Below, piece after piece: positions 5,789-7,739 of a DNA stretch of 7,739 nt (the stretch's first letter is position 1; each line of letters begins with the position of its first letter). Origin of the DNA: Candidatus Poribacteria bacterium. Lineage in GTDB: Bacteria > Poribacteria > WGA-4E > WGA-3G. The DNA is taken from contig JAPPDN010000520.1 of the NCBI GenBank assembly GCA_028824575.1, forward strand, positions 1-7,739. Direction: 5' to 3'. Below the pieces are notes generated by a model, which saw only the letters and a program-made list of their open reading frames with translations, had not been told where the DNA came from and ran no database searches. Position numbers and translations under genes: made by a program.

Positions 5789-5806
5789 GCATTATGGAAA
5801 ATTCAA
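5778..5806 (-). promoter_or_regulatory. Promoter of the F5/8 type C gene
   Basis: On the minus strand TTGAAT (5801-5806) and a perfect TATAAT (5778-5783) are separated by exactly 17 bases. Transcription would start near 5771, leaving a leader of about 130 bases before ATG 5640, which is long enough to hold the two inverted repeats noted above. Confidence 0.65.
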
Positions 5807-5830
5807 TGTCATTTTTCAAAAATATAGAAA

Positions 5831-5913
5831 ACAACGCAAAGCATTGGATTATCATAGAAAACTTTGTGCAGTTACCGAAACTCCCCTTCGGCGAAAGAAC
5901 TGCGTTGTAACGC
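5831..5913. repeat. Complex inverted-repeat element, possible dispersed repeat or small structured RNA
   Basis: Several perfect inverted pairs nest or overlap here: ACAACGCA (5831-5838) with TGCGTTGT (5901-5908), GCAGTT (5868-5873) with AACTGC (5898-5903), CCGAA (5875-5879) with TTCGG (5887-5891), CAAAG (5836-5840) with CTTTG (5862-5866), and the palindrome GCGTTGTAACGC (5902-5913). Some are mutually exclusive, so alternative folds are possible. There is no open reading frame and no homology I can name. It lies between the two divergent promoters, outside both predicted transcripts. That fits a miniature repeat element, or an RNA with its own promoter. Confidence 0.45.
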
Positions 5914-5931
5914 GGAATCCACATTTTTTAT

Positions 5932-5960
5932 TTGACACACAAGCAAATGTGATTTACTAT
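5932..5960 (+). promoter_or_regulatory. Promoter of the UbiD-family gene
   Basis: A perfect TTGACA (5932-5937) and TACTAT (5955-5960) are separated by 17 bases. Transcription would begin near 5967, leaving a leader of about 70 bases to ATG 6038. Confidence 0.65.
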
Positions 5961-5990
5961 ACATAAAAAAGGCACGCAATGAACAGAAAA

Positions 5991-6020
5991 AATCAATTTA
6001 TTGATTGCTGACTGCTGATT
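5991..6020 (+). repeat. Palindrome plus TGATTGCTGACTGCTGATT tract (copy B)
   Basis: AATCAAT (5991-5997) and ATTGATT (6000-6006) form a perfect palindrome with a 2-base centre. It overlaps TTGATTGCTGACTGCTGATT (6001-6020), in which TGATTGC / TGACTGC / TGATT repeats every seven bases. The tract shares the core GACTGCTrATkA with 1361-1391 and ends seven bases before the RBS of the UbiD-family gene. Confidence 0.45.
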
Positions 6021-6037
6021 AAAATGAAAGGATTTTC

Positions 6038-7483
6038 ATGGCATACGATAGCCTCACAGAGTTTGTGAAAGCCTTGGATCGGGCAGGCGAACTCAAACGC
6101 ATTAAAACGACTGTATCCCCGGACCTCGAAATTGCCGAAATTACCGATCGCGTGAGTAAGGCAGAGGGGCCCGCCCTCCTATTTGAAAAGGTTGAGGGCA
6201 GCAAGATGCCGCTCCTGATTAATACCTACGGCTCGTATCGGCGGATGGCGATGGCACTCGGTGTTGACGATCTCGGACAGGTCGCGTCCGAAATTGAAAG
6301 TATGATTAAATTGGATGCACCGGATACCCTCCTTGATAAAGTGAAAATCCTTCGGATGCTATCCCAACTGACGAACTTTCCACCGAAAACAGTGAAAAAG
6401 GGGGCGTGTCAAGAGGTCGTCCTGACCGGTGAAGACGCATCCTTGGATGTCCTACCCCTTATTAAATGCTGGCCCCTTGATGCCGACCGGTATATCACTT
6501 TGCCCCAAGTTTTTACGCATAGCCTCAAAACAGGTCAACGAAATGTCGGGACGTATCGTTTGCAGAAGATAAATCCACACGCATTAGCGATGCATTGGCA
6601 GATTCACCACGATGGTGCCGCGCATCATCGCGAATATCGTCAAGCCGCACAACAGATGCCTGTGGCAATCGCGCTCGGCGGCGATCCTGTGATGTCTTAC
6701 ATCGGGACGGCACCGCTGCCGTCCGGTATTGATGAGCTCCTATTTGGGGGGTTTCTCCGTAAATCGAATGTTGAGATGGTGCCTGCTAAGACGATTGATA
6801 TGCTGGTCCCCGCAGATGCCGACATCGTGATTGAGGGGTATATTGAACCAGATGAAACTTGCATAGAGGGACCCTTTGGTGATCATACGGGGTTTTATTC
6901 TTTAGCAGATGAGTACCCACTGATGCACATCACGGCGATTACGCACCGCAAAAATCCCATCTATCAGACAATTATCGTCGGTAAACCACCGATGGAGGAT
7001 TGCTACATGGGGAAAGCGACTGAACGGATCTTTATGCCGTTGATTAAGACGCAGCTCCCGGAACTCGTGGATATGAATCTACCCTTGTTCGGTGTATTCC
7101 ACAATTTCGCGCTGATTTCTATCGACAAACGCTACCCGTATCAGGCGAAAAAGATGATGCACAGTTTCTGGGGACTCGGGCAGCTGATGTTCAGTAAAAT
7201 CATCATCGTTGTTGATAAAGATGTGGATGTTCAGAATGTCGAAGAGGTACTTTTCTATGTCGGAAGCAATGTTGATCCGAAACGGGATGTAACAATTGTT
7301 GAGGGACCTGTTGATGTGTTGGATCACGCTTCACCGCTGATGGGTGCTGGGTCTAAGATGGGGATTGATGCCACGACGAAGTGGGCAGAGGAAGGCTATC
7401 AACGCGAGTGGCCTGAAGAGATCCGAATGTCTGACGATGTAATTGCCTTAGTTGATGAGAAATGGAAAAAGTATGGGTTTTAA
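6038..7483 (+). CDS. UbiD-family prenylated-FMN-dependent decarboxylase
   Basis: This is a complete 481-residue cytoplasmic enzyme of the UbiD family, the usual length for the family. The start is ATG 6038, with AAAGGA (6027-6032) five bases upstream. Landmarks are RNVGTYR at 168-174, MHWQIHHDGAAHHREY at 185-200, PSGIDELLFGGFL at 228-240, CIEGPFGDHTGFYS at 275-288, and the C-terminal WAEEGYQREWPEEI at 449-462. By analogy with characterised members, N169, H190/H191 and E233 bind the metal and the prenyl-FMN phosphate, while R174, E277 and D282 would be the acid-base triad. Asp rather than Glu at the third place is, as I recall, as in E. coli UbiD-type EGPyGDHTG. The family reversibly decarboxylates aromatic or alpha,beta-unsaturated acids and needs prenyl-FMN made by UbiX, which is not in the window. 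The MHWQIHHDGA pattern resembles ubiquinone/menaquinone-pathway members, but the substrate cannot be fixed here, so I assign no symbol. It appears monocistronic. Confidence 0.93.
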   Translation: MAYDSLTEFVKALDRAGELKRIKTTVSPDLEIAEITDRVSKAEGPALLFEKVEGSKMPLLINTYGSYRRMAMALGVDDLGQVASEIESMIKLDAPDTLLDKVKILRMLSQLTNFPPKTVKKGACQEVVLTGEDASLDVLPLIKCWPLDADRYITLPQVFTHSLKTGQRNVGTYRLQKINPHALAMHWQIHHDGAAHHREYRQAAQQMPVAIALGGDPVMSYIGTAPLPSGIDELLFGGFLRKSNVEMVPAKTIDMLVPADADIVIEGYIEPDETCIEGPFGDHTGFYSLADEYPLMHITAITHRKNPIYQTIIVGKPPMEDCYMGKATERIFMPLIKTQLPELVDMNLPLFGVFHNFALISIDKRYPYQAKKMMHSFWGLGQLMFSKIIIVVDKDVDVQNVEEVLFYVGSNVDPKRDVTIVEGPVDVLDHASPLMGAGSKMGIDATTKWAEEGYQREWPEEIRMSDDVIALVDEKWKKYGF

Positions 7484-7485
7484 GG

Positions 7486-7530
7486 ATGGTTATCGGAGGA
7501 ATGGTTATCAATTATCAGTTAAGAGTTACC
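7486..7530. repeat. Direct repeat ATGGTTATC and AACTGATAAT-type tract (copy C)
   Basis: ATGGTTATC occurs at 7486-7494 and again at 7501-7509. The segment 7501-7530, read on the minus strand, is GGTAACTCTTAACTGATAAT followed by TGATAACCAT, a degenerate tandem of AACTGATAA-like units related to the tract at 7626-7640. It starts three bases after the UbiD stop. I see no canonical terminator directly behind UbiD. Confidence 0.4.
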
Positions 7531-7585
7531 TTGTGGCTGTCACGTTGATTGTATCCACCACAGAAATCCTCTTTAACTGCTCTCA

Positions 7586-7621
7586 CTGCGAGGCATGAAA
7601 GATTTTTTCGCAGAAAAAATC
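7586..7621 (+). other. Two mutually exclusive hairpins upstream of the oxidoreductase gene
   Basis: GATTTTTTC (7601-7609) and GAAAAAATC (7613-7621) form a 9-pair stem with a 3-base loop. CTGCGA (7586-7591) can instead pair with TCGCAG (7608-7613), which would disrupt the first stem. The switch-like geometry 35 bases before the next start resembles an attenuator, but the stem is AT-rich and no T-run follows it, so this may be only a weak terminator-like element. Confidence 0.35.
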
Positions 7622-7625
7622 GCTC

Positions 7626-7640
7626 TGACAACTGATAACT
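7626..7640 (+). repeat. TGACAACTGATAACT tract (copy D)
   Basis: This is a short AACTGATAA-type unit immediately before the RBS AAAGGAG of the last gene. It matches the minus-strand reading of 7501-7530 in its AACTGATAA core, so C and D face each other across the gap. Confidence 0.4.
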
Positions 7641-7656
7641 TTAAAGGAGAAGAACG

Positions 7657-7739
7657 ATGACAGAAACGATTTACGATGTCGCAGTCATTGGCGCGGGACC
7701 CGCTGGCACACAAGCCGCAGTCTCAGCGAGCCACCAAAT
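7657..7739 (+). CDS. FAD/NAD(P)-binding oxidoreductase, N-terminal part (thioredoxin reductase-like)
   Basis: The first 27 codons are present and the gene runs off the window end. ATG 7657 is preceded by AAAGGAGA (7643-7650) with six intervening bases. The translation starts MTETIYDVAVIGAGPAGTQA, an N-terminal beta strand and the dinucleotide-binding loop GAGPAG (GxGxxG), followed by a helix start. This places it among Rossmann-fold flavoproteins of the pyridine nucleotide-disulfide oxidoreductase group, with thioredoxin reductase or ferredoxin-NADP reductase-like proteins as the likeliest kind. The redox CxxC motif that would separate these lies outside the window. It is in the same direction as the UbiD gene but 173 bases away, so co-transcription is uncertain. 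Confidence 0.85.
   Translation, partial: MTETIYDVAVIGAGPAGTQAAVSASHQ

Noticed and set aside
5831..5913. CRISPR or tRNA-like structure in the divergent gap
   Set aside because: There is no regular direct repeat and spacer pattern, and no cloverleaf with a T-loop consensus. Only inverted repeats are seen.

Overview
The window looks like a chromosomal fragment of an uncultured Gram-negative-type bacterium, at roughly 47-50% GC by eye. My best guess is Candidatus Poribacteria or a close relative. That guess rests on two things I recall from that group: the C-terminal tail KLATTWGxLK on secreted proteins, and intergenic tracts built from TGACTGCTgAT / AACTGATAAC units. It is recall, not a search. 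I see no tRNA, rRNA, CRISPR array, insertion sequence or phage gene.

Layout. (1) Positions 1-1179, minus strand: an import operon with a BMP-family substrate-binding protein (202-1179, TTG start) followed after 2 bases by an ABC ATPase that runs off the window (1-199). This is the usual order for nucleoside/BMP-type ABC importers. (2) Positions 1403-4825, plus strand: a probable three-gene operon of two tandem paralogous secreted concanavalin A/LamG-like proteins (1506-2186, 2275-2943) and an exported protein with about a dozen TPRs (2978-4825). A long hairpin lies between the paralogs. (3) Positions 4945-5640, minus strand, convergent: a secreted F5/8 type C (discoidin-like) protein. The terminators of the two converging units interlock. 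(4) Positions 5641-6037: a structured divergent intergenic region with a good promoter on each strand, an AT-rich palindrome over one -10 box and a complex inverted-repeat element. (5) Positions 6038-7483, plus strand: a complete UbiD-family prenyl-FMN decarboxylase, then an intergenic region with alternative hairpins, then the first 27 codons of a GxGxxG flavoprotein (7657 to window end).

The most interesting signal is that three exported proteins with two different beta-sandwich folds, in two transcription units, end in the same approximately 16-residue tail (V-[ED]-P-x-x-KLATTWG-[RH]-[LI]-K, then 2-3 residues). The codons differ between copies, so the tail appears to be kept at protein level and behaves like a portable C-terminal tag. 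It lacks the hydrophobic segment of the LPXTG, PEP-CTERM and GlyGly-CTERM signals. The TPR protein encoded with them does not carry it. A cell-surface or periplasmic glycan-binding set that uses a private sorting or docking signal is a reasonable hypothesis, but it is inference.
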